A stretch of DNA of 49,405 bases, taken from assembly GCA_937858235.1 (NCBI GenBank), contig CALLZZ010000172.1, positions 1-49,405 of the forward strand. The letters run 5' to 3'. The notes under the pieces were generated by a model. That model was not told the origin of the DNA. It made no database searches and was given only the letters and a program-made list of their open reading frames with translations. Made by a program: the position numbers and the translations under genes. Origin of the DNA: an uncultured Clostridia bacterium. GTDB lineage: Bacteria > Bacillota > Clostridia > Oscillospirales > Oscillospiraceae. Below, piece by piece: positions 17,557 to 26,200 of this stretch. Within the stretch, counting starts at the first letter, position 1, and the number at the start of each line of letters is the position of its first letter.

Positions 17557-17592
17557 TGAAAAAAAAATGAGGACCCGAAAATTCGGATCCTC
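17557..17592 (-). terminator. Intrinsic-type terminator at the end of the viral late operon
   Basis: Bases 17569-17579 and 17582-17592 form an 11-bp inverted repeat with one mismatch and a two-base loop. On the minus strand a run of nine T follows almost directly. It lies about 40 bases after the last viral gene and would stop late transcription from entering the host gene. Confidence 0.75.
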
Positions 17593-17609
17593 ACTTATGG
17601 TTGAATCGT

Positions 17610-17638
17610 TAATCGGGAACCTAATCGGGAACCTAATC
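17610..17638. repeat. Short 12-bp tandem repeat at the viral end
   Basis: TAATCGGGAACC occurs at 17610-17621 and again at 17622-17633, with a third partial copy (TAATC) following. It overlaps the stop codon of the last viral gene and lies close to the presumed attachment end. Confidence 0.85.
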
Positions 17639-18001
17639 AGTTAAACCACCAAGTTGCTCAATCTGATCAATCTCCTCATCCTCTGCATCATAATGCTCAT
17701 CATATATCGCTCTTTCTAAACGACGTCTCCAACGACGCTCTAGAGCATGAAATTCACTACTGCTATGACTATCAAGACTATTAGGACTAATACTGTAAAA
17801 TTCGTCTTCTGCAACCTCATGCAATATCAACTCTGCCAACGCATACCGTATCAAGGACGGTTTGTTAGCTTCTATCCTTATCAACTTCTGATTTGGATAC
17901 ACTGATGCTGTAGGGAGTTTACAACGTTTATTTTCAATTAATATTGTATAATCGTCAGGTATATCAATAATTTTCAATAGTTGATTTAAAGCAGATTTCA
18001 C
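17633..18001 (-). CDS. Small viral protein with SprT-like metallopeptidase pattern, degenerate
   Basis: The product of about 122 residues is unrecognised overall. It contains ILHEVAEDE, followed some 20 residues later by SHSSSEFHALERRW. This spacing resembles SprT/minigluzincin peptidases (HExxH then a downstream H and aromatic), but the third metal ligand of HExxH is a glutamate here. The start is placed at GTG 18001, which overlaps the phosphoesterase stop as GTGA and has a G-rich ribosome binding site upstream; ATG 18043 would overlap further. It is the last gene of the late operon. Confidence 0.65.
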   Translation of the reverse strand: MKSALNQLLKIIDIPDDYTILIENKRCKLPTASVYPNQKLIRIEANKPSLIRYALAELILHEVAEDEFYSISPNSLDSHSSSEFHALERRWRRRLERAIYDEHYDAEDEEIDQIEQLGGLTD

Positions 18002-18810
18002 GGTTTCATACCCCCCATTTTCACCGGCCGGCTCATAGGCCAACCGATACGGTTCTCAACGAACTCTAATCCATCCTCACCAATCAGACAAACCATATAA
18101 CCAGGAATACCAGGTTTATACTCTGATTCCTGAGCATAACTGTCTATGTATGCCATAAAACTTCCATTAATGGCGAAGCGTCGTAGTTTGTCACCATCGG
18201 GGCCGTGGATAATATTATCCCACTTTAAGAGGCCGTGCACGTGGCCGTACATATACCCGTCCGCCTCATAGATTGCAGCGAGCTTCTCAACAGCGTTTAT
18301 CTTTCCCCCAATTGTGGAGGCACCGCTTCGTCCATGGGTTACTAAAAGAGTGTAACTCTGCCCTGTGGGTAAATGGAAAGTATGAAGACTATGACTGAGT
18401 AATCTAGGTATTTCTAGGTGTTTGCAGAGCATATCCACCACATCCACACCCTCGCTCTTTGAAGTACGTGCTTCATGATTACCCCTCGACAATCCAACAC
18501 ATTTCCGTCGTATAGGCCGTAAAATATCAATCAATTCTAATAATTGGTCGTTAGGTGGGGATTCCTGTTCATACACCCCTTCACCAACGCTGGTTCGTGT
18601 GTTGTTTTCGATGAGGTCTCCGTGACCTATCCATCGTGTATGGTTTGTTCGTCGTATTTTGTCGACGACATCGAGGAAGGCGTCGTTTAGGTGTGTTTTG
18701 GCTCCCAGGTGCACGTCGCTTAGCTGGTAGATTTGTAAGCGTCGGTGTTTTCGTCCGTGTTTGCGTAGTTTTGGGTAGTGTTCTACCCTGAATAGTCTTT
18801 CAAGTGCCAT
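17998..18810 (-). CDS. Calcineurin-like metallophosphoesterase
   Basis: The 270-residue protein carries the complete phosphoesterase motif set: SDVHLG (metal 1), HGDLIE, RGNHEA, VTHG and GHVHG. It should use two metals to hydrolyse a phosphodiester or phosphomonoester. In a virus it could process nucleic acid ends, nucleotides or a host second messenger; the substrate is not visible. It lies downstream of the lysin and shares a four-base overlap with the next gene, so it is co-translated. Confidence 0.85.
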   Translation of the reverse strand: MALERLFRVEHYPKLRKHGRKHRRLQIYQLSDVHLGAKTHLNDAFLDVVDKIRRTNHTRWIGHGDLIENNTRTSVGEGVYEQESPPNDQLLELIDILRPIRRKCVGLSRGNHEARTSKSEGVDVVDMLCKHLEIPRLLSHSLHTFHLPTGQSYTLLVTHGRSGASTIGGKINAVEKLAAIYEADGYMYGHVHGLLKWDNIIHGPDGDKLRRFAINGSFMAYIDSYAQESEYKPGIPGYMVCLIGEDGLEFVENRIGWPMSRPVKMGGMKP

Positions 18811-18851
18811 TTTCTTACTTATTCCCCCTTAAAATAACTTTTTTTTAAATA

Positions 18852-19001
18852 TCAAACCTCGTTCACCACCCCATCAGTACAATAGGGGCATGGCCGTGTT
18901 TCTTCGTATAATTTGCTGTCAGCGAGTCGGTTGAACTTACGGATACGGATGGGTAAGAACCCCGTGCCATTACAGACAGTGCAAATATGCGCATTACCCA
19001 T
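18852..19001 (-). CDS. Small zinc-finger protein, 49 residues
   Basis: A short ORF encodes a peptide with CTVCNGTGF at residues 7-15 and CPYC at 38-41, a DnaJ-type cysteine pattern (CxxCxGxG plus CxxC) that would bind one zinc. GGAGAT lies nine bases ahead of the ATG. Viral zinc-finger mini-proteins often act as regulators or chaperone mimics; the role here is unknown. It precedes the phosphoesterase by 41 bases on the same strand. Confidence 0.75.
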   Translation of the reverse strand: MGNAHICTVCNGTGFLPIRIRKFNRLADSKLYEETRPCPYCTDGVVNEV

Positions 19002-19179
19002 CCCAGACAATCTCCATTTAAAATTAATCTTATTTTGATATTACTATAACAGAAGCCACGCTAACCTGACGTATCTTGTTTAAAAGGTCAGTAGTGGTCG
19101 TAACCCCGAAATCACCATACCAAAACATTTATTTACTTTAAAATACAAAATAATAATGATGTAGGGGTGTTCTTTAACT
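19002..19179. other. Short intergenic region after the GIY-YIG gene
   Basis: These 178 bases separate the nuclease stop from the zinc-finger gene. AT-rich sequence near 19120-19160 could hold a promoter for the zinc-finger/phosphoesterase operon. No ORF or repeat stands out. Confidence 0.4.
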
Positions 19180-19983
19180 CTACCGGTCCAGTCTGGAGAT
19201 TAATATCGCTGACATGTTGGTTTCATTTTTACACCATTTTTCTTTTAAACGATTACTAATTGTCCCTTTACTACTTTTCATCATTTTGGCAATTTTACGT
19301 GTAGATAAATTTTTTTCAGTATATAAATAACAAATTTCTTCATCGTCTAAATCATCACGATAACATGGATTATTTTTACCTGCTATTTTTTTAGAGTAAT
19401 CTGGACGTTTTTTACCATAAAAAGGATGGTTCTCATCTTTATTAGCTTCACTTATTTTCTTTTTAGTTTCCTCAGATTTGGGGATGCCTTTAAGAGATTC
19501 ACTGATTTTTTGTCGATGCTCTTTAGAAAATTTTTTACCACGTTTTGCTTCTGATATTTTACGCCGGGTTTCTTTAGAAAATATTCTATTTTTATTAGCT
19601 TCAGCTAATTTTCGACAATGTTCCTTAGAATGTTTCTTACCTTTAAGTGCCTCTGACATTTTCCTTTTACTCTCTTCAGAATGCCGTCCATTAAACCCAC
19701 CAGATTTTAAATTATACCCATTATTACGGTTTGTAGAATCAAATAAATCAATATAAAAAATTTCCAAGGTATTTAAAAGATCCATATCTTCTGTTTCGGC
19801 TACTATGGCCCAAGTAAAAGAATCAAACCCGTATTTTCTGATAGCATTATAAAAATAGTTACAATTGTTTACCCTGTTTTTAGCATCAGATTTATGTTCT
19901 AACTTTCTTTCTTCAAGTGTTCGAGTAGTTACACCCACATAAATTTTACCCTTGCTATCAGTTGCTGTATAAATAATTCCCAT
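19180..19983 (-). CDS. GIY-YIG homing endonuclease, free-standing
   Basis: The 267-residue protein starts with the GIY-YIG catalytic module (GIIYTATDSKGKIYVGVTTR, residues 2-21), followed by ALEIF-type helices. At least four NUMOD3 DNA-binding repeats of the form HSEESKRKMSEALKGKK lie at about 98-195. A helix-turn-helix at about 225-255 (STRKIAKMMKSSKGTIS) completes a typical modular homing nuclease. It is not inside an intron that I can see. It has its own promoter region upstream and is a mobile intruder in the lysin/phosphoesterase interval. Confidence 0.92.
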   Translation of the reverse strand: MGIIYTATDSKGKIYVGVTTRTLEERKLEHKSDAKNRVNNCNYFYNAIRKYGFDSFTWAIVAETEDMDLLNTLEIFYIDLFDSTNRNNGYNLKSGGFNGRHSEESKRKMSEALKGKKHSKEHCRKLAEANKNRIFSKETRRKISEAKRGKKFSKEHRQKISESLKGIPKSEETKKKISEANKDENHPFYGKKRPDYSKKIAGKNNPCYRDDLDDEEICYLYTEKNLSTRKIAKMMKSSKGTISNRLKEKWCKNETNMSAILISRLDR

Positions 19984-20099
19984 TTTATCAGTTCCCTATT
20001 TGGTTATTGGGGTTATTTATATCTTTTATAGTATATATAGTTATGTAGTTAAATAGTTTAATTAAAAGTTTATATGTTTTTAACTTCATAAATAGAAAC
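19984..20099. promoter_or_regulatory. Divergent promoter region between GIY-YIG and ribbon-helix-helix genes
   Basis: On the minus strand CTATAAAAG (20024-20032) lies about 45 bases before the nuclease start. On the plus strand TTTATATG (20069-20076) lies 24-31 bases before the ATG at 20100, the spacing expected for a leaderless archaeal transcript. A second TATATATA is at 20032-20039. Confidence 0.6.
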
Positions 20100-20249
20100 A
20101 TGTCAGAAGAATCTTTAAATGTTAATGTACCTAAAGAACTCTTAGAAGAATTCAGGGAATATGCTACTAAGAAATTTGGATATAAACGGGGGCATATTAA
20201 AAGTGCTACAATTGAAGCCCTCCAGGATTGGATCAATAAAGAAAAATAA
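20100..20249 (+). CDS. Ribbon-helix-helix (CopG-like) DNA-binding protein, 49 residues
   Basis: The short protein has the RHH layout: a beta strand (SLNVNVPKELL), then helix A (EEFREYATKKF), then a second helix (SATIEALQDWINKEK). Such proteins dimerise and bind operator DNA as repressors or antitoxins. It is on the plus strand, opposite to the late operon, with a TATA box placed for leaderless expression. That suggests expression from its own promoter in the lysogen. No toxin gene lies beside it on the same strand, so a lone regulator is more likely than an antitoxin. Confidence 0.75.
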   Translation: MSEESLNVNVPKELLEEFREYATKKFGYKRGHIKSATIEALQDWINKEK

Positions 20250-20268
20250 TGCCCTTACAGTGAGAACA

Positions 20269-21141
20269 TTATTTTGATATCACAATGACTGAGGGGACAT
20301 TCACTTTTCTGATCCTCTCTCTTAAATCAGAAATTGTAGTACTTCTAAATCCACTGTGACTTGGATCACCTAATTCTACTTGTCCACTCTCAATATTGAG
20401 CCCTACAAGGACCACATAGTGTTCCCCCCCAGGAGTAAGCCAACTACTCACTCGTAAGATAACAGGCCAACCCTTCACCAAATAGCCCCGAAGTGTTTCC
20501 CATGATTTGAAGGATTCATTCCACGCCTTAAGTCCTTTCCCCAGGGTGTTTACTACACTTACAATTGATTCGTTGCTGGTTCCTATATTCGCTTGTGAGC
20601 CGAGTAAACCTTCCAAGGTGGATTCACTATAATTATAGCCGTATACAGAGAGTGCCATCTTCAAGGAGGAAGGGCCGCAGGTGTAGTTCTTGTCTTGAGA
20701 ATCTCTAGTGTAGATAATCCTTGCCCAGCCCGTAGTACTAATATTAGTTCCTGTACTGTTATAATAAGCCAAAGCTGTTAAGGTAACGATTCCCAGGATT
20801 TTATCCTGTTTCAAACCCTTAAGACTTTGTAATTTCAATATAACCTTATCTGTGACGGGTCCATCAACACCATCCACAGCCAGATTAACACCCAAAGCAA
20901 GCTTACTAATCCCTTTACGGTTTAAATCTTCTTGTATAACCTTTTTTATCTGTTTTTGTGTCTGAGGCCCTGTTTTACCATCATCAACTATTTTCTGGAT
21001 TTTCTGAAAGGACTTCCGGACCTTCTGTGTCTGCGGACCATCCACGTTGTCTTCAGCTATATTATATCCCCAAACGGCTTTGCTGTAGCCGTACAGGTTG
21101 TAAAATACTTGCTCAAATTTATCACTTATCTCTATAGGCAT
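20269..21141 (-). CDS. Pseudomurein-lytic endopeptidase (viral lysin), Cys-His-Asp type
   Basis: The 290-residue protein has two parts. Residues 1-130 hold three peptidoglycan-binding-like repeats marked by DGPQTQK, TGPQTQK and DGPVTDK. Residues 140-290 form a papain/C39-like peptidase with the cysteine in NYTCGPSSLK (C155), histidine in GGEHYVV (H241) and aspartate in LGDPSHSG (D259). Methanobacteriales viruses use Cys-His-Asp isopeptidases (PeiW, PeiP, PeiR) to cut pseudomurein; the binding repeats here differ from the classic pseudomurein-binding motif. GGAGGATTTTAGAT precedes the ATG. It would release progeny at the end of infection. Confidence 0.8.
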   Translation of the reverse strand: MPIEISDKFEQVFYNLYGYSKAVWGYNIAEDNVDGPQTQKVRKSFQKIQKIVDDGKTGPQTQKQIKKVIQEDLNRKGISKLALGVNLAVDGVDGPVTDKVILKLQSLKGLKQDKILGIVTLTALAYYNSTGTNISTTGWARIIYTRDSQDKNYTCGPSSLKMALSVYGYNYSESTLEGLLGSQANIGTSNESIVSVVNTLGKGLKAWNESFKSWETLRGYLVKGWPVILRVSSWLTPGGEHYVVLVGLNIESGQVELGDPSHSGFRSTTISDLRERIRKVNVPSVIVISK

Positions 21142-21287
21142 ATCTAAAATCCTCCTATTACTCTAATATCAATTCAATTTCAAGTACAGGTTTCTCATTA
21201 ATCGCGTATTACCCCTCCGCAGCAACAATTACTGTGAATTGGATCGCAGTGGATAAAACAAGAATTTAAGATATAATTCAACCCATC

Positions 21288-21358
21288 AGCCCCCTTGGGG
21301 GCTTACCCACCCAGTCCGACAAAAAAAAATAATTTTTCAAATCAAAAAAAGAAAATAA
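21288..21358 (-). terminator. T-rich terminator and perfect hairpin between tail hub and lysin genes
   Basis: Downstream of the tail hub stop, the minus strand has T-tracts of seven and nine (21309-21358). These are followed by a perfect 7-bp hairpin (21288-21294 with 21297-21303, TT/AA loop). T-tracts may lower transcription into the lysin gene, which would delay or reduce lysin. Confidence 0.5.
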
Positions 21359-23269
21359 TCATGGTATTGGTGGTGTTGTTACTTTGAAGTTGTAGTTGCA
21401 ATCTGTTATACCCCCGAAAACGCCAATACGGATGCTGTTAATGTTTTCGGAGACTTTTCTAACTCCGGTAGTTATACACATCCTTACTGAACCTGTTGTG
21501 TAATCTCTAATGGTAACATGGGCTTGAACTCCCTGTATACCCCCATTATTATTGAGAACAGTAATATCAAAGAGGATCATTACTGGATTTGTAGCAACAC
21601 CCCCAGCTGATAAAGAGATATTACCACTATTATTATTACTCAAGGCCAGTACTACCCCCTCACTTACACTTAACCTTTCATTATCATAATTAGTACCACT
21701 ATCACCGTTTAATTGGATATATAACTGCGGAGTACCAGTCGCAGCAGTAACAATATACCTCCCCTGCACTTTATAGACTTTCTGAGAACTCCCATCAAGA
21801 TCTGAAATAATCGCTTTATTTTCAGTTCCCGAACCATTATAAAGGACAGATTCTGATAATCTATTAGTAACAATCCCCGGTGCAAGAGCATTTATTCGGG
21901 TGTCTGCTATTCCTGGGCATAACGAATTAATCCTACCATCCGCCACTCCAGGGATGCTCTCAGATACATCCGAGATTTCACCGAATATCTGGCTTAACGT
22001 GTAACTGTCTATGCTTGCGGGGCGGTTTATGTCACTCCTGCTTGCGGTTGTCCGGGTAAGTATATTCCCTATTTTAATATCAGATTGCCCAGGATTACGT
22101 GGGTTCTTCTTTGTTTCCTCAATCCTCGCTGAAACGAGGCCGCCGGTACGTGTCCTGATATAGACCGTATCACCCACGTTATAGGGTACATCAGATCCAG
22201 GTAGTCCCGGTATGGTGATGATTTTTGTCTCTGTTCCGATGACAACGTCTTTTTTATCCATTAGTTTCAATGCACAGAGGTTGTATATCATATACTTATC
22301 AGTTTCGCTTGTTTCAACTATGCCAACTTTACGTCCATGGGTTATACTGGCTTCTTTCCTGTATATTTTATCATAGTTTGCGTTGATTTGTTCGGGGGCT
22401 AGGTAAACTTCCCAGGAGCCAGCGTCCTTCTTAAAGGGTGCATTCCAGTATGTAGTGCTTACTATAGTGCCTTGGCTGTCTTTTTCATAATACATAGGGA
22501 TACTTTGTCCTACGTTCACGGCGAGGGATTTGTACTGACTCATCACATCCGCGATTTTAGGCATGTCAACGCTGCCGGTGCTTTCCTGTTCGCTGATTTG
22601 TGGTGCTACGGCGTTGAATGTGTCGCTTTCATTCGTGTTTTCGGTGATGTTTTCAATATTCTCACCTACTTCAAGTGGTATAGTGTGTACTGTTCCAGGG
22701 TTTTGTAGTAGGTCAAGATAACGATGGATAATATTGCTGTTTGGGTCTTTTTCGTAGCGTGTAACAAATGTATTGCCTGTTTCCTCTTCGATGAAACGTA
22801 GTAACTTCATCCGATTCATCGTACCCTGCCAGAGAATACCTGATTTTTTAAGACAGGCTTCCACTGTTCCAATAGTGAAGTAATCACCGAACCAGTTCGC
22901 GAGATTCGCACCATTTACCGCCTGAGTAATCGTAGTGCTTTTTTCCAATACCCCCGCATCATTGAGTTCAACCAGGACTTCCTCTGCAGTTATGGTTAAT
23001 GTGTTAGTGTATTGATCTTTATCGAGATCATCATTGAGGATGTATAAACATGCTTTTTGGTCTTCAGTCTCATTACGCCAAATCTTATTACCTTGTATGA
23101 GTATTTCTTCATAGTTTTGACTATCATCACCCATGGGATGTTCAATTACCAGTTCCCTTAAACCCCCATACTTGTTTATCTCAGTGATATCAGTTACGTC
23201 CGGGTCGAGGAAGCCTGCGTATTTCTCATCACCCGTTAGGACTAGTATTTCAAGTGAATGATCAGCCAT
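21359..23269 (-). CDS. Tail hub / prophage endopeptidase-type tail protein with receptor-binding C-terminus
   Basis: The 636-residue protein follows the distal tail gene and has the gp18/Tal-like architecture of siphovirus hubs: an N-terminal ring domain, a middle part with NITENTNESDTFNAVAP, then YNVGDTVYIR. Three short repeats of the form PGIADTRIN/PGVADGRIN/PGIVTNRLS lie at about 440-472, a likely trimer neck. A beta-rich C-terminal domain (474-636) is a candidate receptor binder. GGAGG overlaps the end of the upstream gene. It is probably at the tip of the tail. Confidence 0.75.
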   Translation of the reverse strand: MADHSLEILVLTGDEKYAGFLDPDVTDITEINKYGGLRELVIEHPMGDDSQNYEEILIQGNKIWRNETEDQKACLYILNDDLDKDQYTNTLTITAEEVLVELNDAGVLEKSTTITQAVNGANLANWFGDYFTIGTVEACLKKSGILWQGTMNRMKLLRFIEEETGNTFVTRYEKDPNSNIIHRYLDLLQNPGTVHTIPLEVGENIENITENTNESDTFNAVAPQISEQESTGSVDMPKIADVMSQYKSLAVNVGQSIPMYYEKDSQGTIVSTTYWNAPFKKDAGSWEVYLAPEQINANYDKIYRKEASITHGRKVGIVETSETDKYMIYNLCALKLMDKKDVVIGTETKIITIPGLPGSDVPYNVGDTVYIRTRTGGLVSARIEETKKNPRNPGQSDIKIGNILTRTTASRSDINRPASIDSYTLSQIFGEISDVSESIPGVADGRINSLCPGIADTRINALAPGIVTNRLSESVLYNGSGTENKAIISDLDGSSQKVYKVQGRYIVTAATGTPQLYIQLNGDSGTNYDNERLSVSEGVVLALSNNNSGNISLSAGGVATNPVMILFDITVLNNNGGIQGVQAHVTIRDYTTGSVRMCITTGVRKVSENINSIRIGVFGGITDCNYNFKVTTPPIP

Positions 23270-23271
23270 AC

Positions 23272-26200
23272 TTAGTAGGCCTCCTCAAATTCAACTTTTT
23301 GAATTGTTACCCCTGTACTACCGCTGAAGTCATAATTGCTCTTCTCAAGTATAGTGATGAGGTAACTGTCAAAGCTTACACTACTCATCCAGTCCGTTCC
23401 ATCCTGGTCGAGGATTGTCCTGTTCTGTATGTCGATTGTTAGGACTGTTCCAGCTATGAATTGGTGCTCTATTTTCATGTATTGGGCGGTGTAGAACTCT
23501 CTGATAAAAATTTCACTTGATCCATCACAAAGCACTGTTAAAACCGGTTTAATCGGTGTGATACCGTTATTCCGTCCAGTACTACCGGTTGGGTCTTTCG
23601 GTAGCCGTGCTGTACCGGAGGGTAATAAGAATTTAGCAGTGCAGTACCAAACAGCACCTTTGCTTTTGTCGACTTTGATAGTATCTGCTAGTATAACATC
23701 ATAGATCCTGTCATCACCATCGAAACAAAGTTCCTTGGTAACTGGTTTTTTACCGCCATCCCTGGTGGGTGTGAGCCATGTTGTAGCTTCTTTGATTTTT
23801 CCCAGTATCTCACTGTCTGTATCACCTATCAACTGGAATTTAAGGCTTATTTCTTTCCCAGTGACGGTCATCACTCCTACTTTATCACCATCACTCATAG
23901 CGAGTTTGCTCGTCTGTAAATCAATATTTAATCCTTCTGGCCTGTCTTCTTCATGACTGGTGAATATACTGTATTCTCGGCTGTGTATTCCGTCAACGGT
24001 GAAGCCAGGGTTCCCGCCTGTTTCATCGAACATGTAATGGATGGTGATTGCTATGTTCCGTAGTCTAACAATGACATTAAATACACTCACTGCGATGGGA
24101 GATAAAATAAACGTTAAATCACTGAGCGATATCTTGTTTAGTCCCCATTTGTCACGTTCTCCGCCGATTTTGAAGTCTGTACTACTTGCTGTGACAGGTA
24201 TTGACTGAGATACACTCTCTGCCCCATGGCGTAGGGTTGCCATTATACTGATATCATTACTGACCTCAAGGTCCCCACTGATTTCAATCCCCTTGATGAT
24301 GACTTCACTGTCCTCTTCAAGGCCTCCGAAAAGGAGTTCGGGGAATAACACACCATCCTGGCGACCAGGTATTAACGTGGTTTCTGCATAATCACCATCA
24401 CCTAATAAAAGGTTTGGGTTGTTGAATAGCATAGCTGGAAGCTCATAGTCTATTCGGTGGGCTATATTTTCTAATGGATTCTTCTCGTAGGCTTTGATTT
24501 GGTCTATGTATATGTCTACAGTGTTAGGAGTGCTTATTTGCCAGATTTCGATATCATAGAATGCCGTTTCTGGTTTTGTGGGCAGATAATCTATAAGGAT
24601 GTACTGGGGGGTTCCTGACGCGGTTACCGTCACTGTCTTTGAGTCTGCGGTGGTTGTCCCTACTGTGTCTCTGCCGGTGATTTGTATTTTGAATGTTCCG
24701 CTGCCTGTGATTTTTAGGAGGGTTGTTCTGTTTTCTCCTGCAATAACGGGGATTTTATCCGCTAAATTCATTAAGAAGTATACTGCTTCTGTTATATTTG
24801 AGCCGGGCATGGTTATATGCCAACTTCTCTCTCCTTCACCAGCCCACTCAGTACTTGATTCTACAATTGCACCACCGTAATTAGCCGCTCCACTTATGTC
24901 TTCTGTAGTATCTGAACCGGTACTCACATTCTCCCTATTTATTGTTCCTGCTAGGAGGTTAGGATTATCTTCTAATTGTGGTTCATGGTATATGGCGTAT
25001 CCTCCAAACTCAACACTGGCGTTTTGAGGGTTTATCTCAAGCCATTGGCCGTATTCTCTTAGTTTGATGGGTGCGTCTGCGTTATAGATGAAAGTAGTGC
25101 TTATCCGTGTCACTGTGTTTAGTGCGGTGGGTTTATCGCTCAGATACTCATTTACACCATTTATTATGCTGAATGCGAAGTTTTTATCTCCGGGATAGAC
25201 ATATTCAAGTGCGGTGTCGGTTACTATGCCCCAACAGCTGATTGTGTAGATTTCTCCATCCTGGAGGTATGCGAGTATTTCATCTGGCAGATCCTTCTCA
25301 GTATGGTATGGAACGGTTAGATTAGCAGGTAGGACTTCAATGGTTTTTGTGAAACTAGCCCCACCACACGTAATAACTTGAGATATTACACCCACGGTAA
25401 TCCCCTTCACTGTGAAGGTAAGGGTTGCGGTTCTATTAATAAATTCAGCCGTCCAAACACCCGTTCCACTATCATATGATCCATTACCACTACTAGACAC
25501 ATACTGGACACCGGCAGGGATGGGAATATTAACCCCAACAGAGGATACCGCACTAGTATTCACACCCACGGTGATAGTGTAGGTCACATTATATGTCTCA
25601 GTGACAATCTCTCGTACCCGTGGGCTTGTTAAGGTATAGGTTGGTGCTAGTATAGTGGTGGATTTGCTTAACGTGGTAGAGAAACCATCCACCGATGCGG
25701 TGATTGTCTTACTGCCTGATGCGCTTGTATTTAATACCAGGGTGAGGGTTGCTTTCTTTTGACTATTAAGTACAGCGTTCCATTTACCCGTCCCGGTGTT
25801 GTAAGTTCCATCACCAGATTGGCTTGCTACGCTTAAACCGGCAGGTATGCTAATACTTACTGGTATATTCACGCCTTGATGACAATTATTTGTATTCTGC
25901 AGTGTCAATACATAGGTTACCTGTTCACCTATGATTTTACCGGATGTTAGTGTCGCTGCTAGCGCGTAAGTGGGGTCAGTGTAATCCACTACGAGTCGTA
26001 GAAAATCAAGGTACACTTTACCAGGGTTTACACTCTGATTTGATCCAAAGTTTAAGTATACCCCAAAATTAGGGTCCTCAATATTCGACCGTCGGACATC
26101 TGGCATATCCGCCGTTGTAAATGTTAGTGTGCGGACGGTTCGGTTGGTAGGAACTCCAATAACACTCTCTTTGGCAACGTGATCACCATCATTCGCTTTC

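Noticed and set aside
17380..17640. tRNA gene as integration target
   Set aside because: No cloverleaf or T-loop consensus near the junction; the host side is clearly a protein gene.
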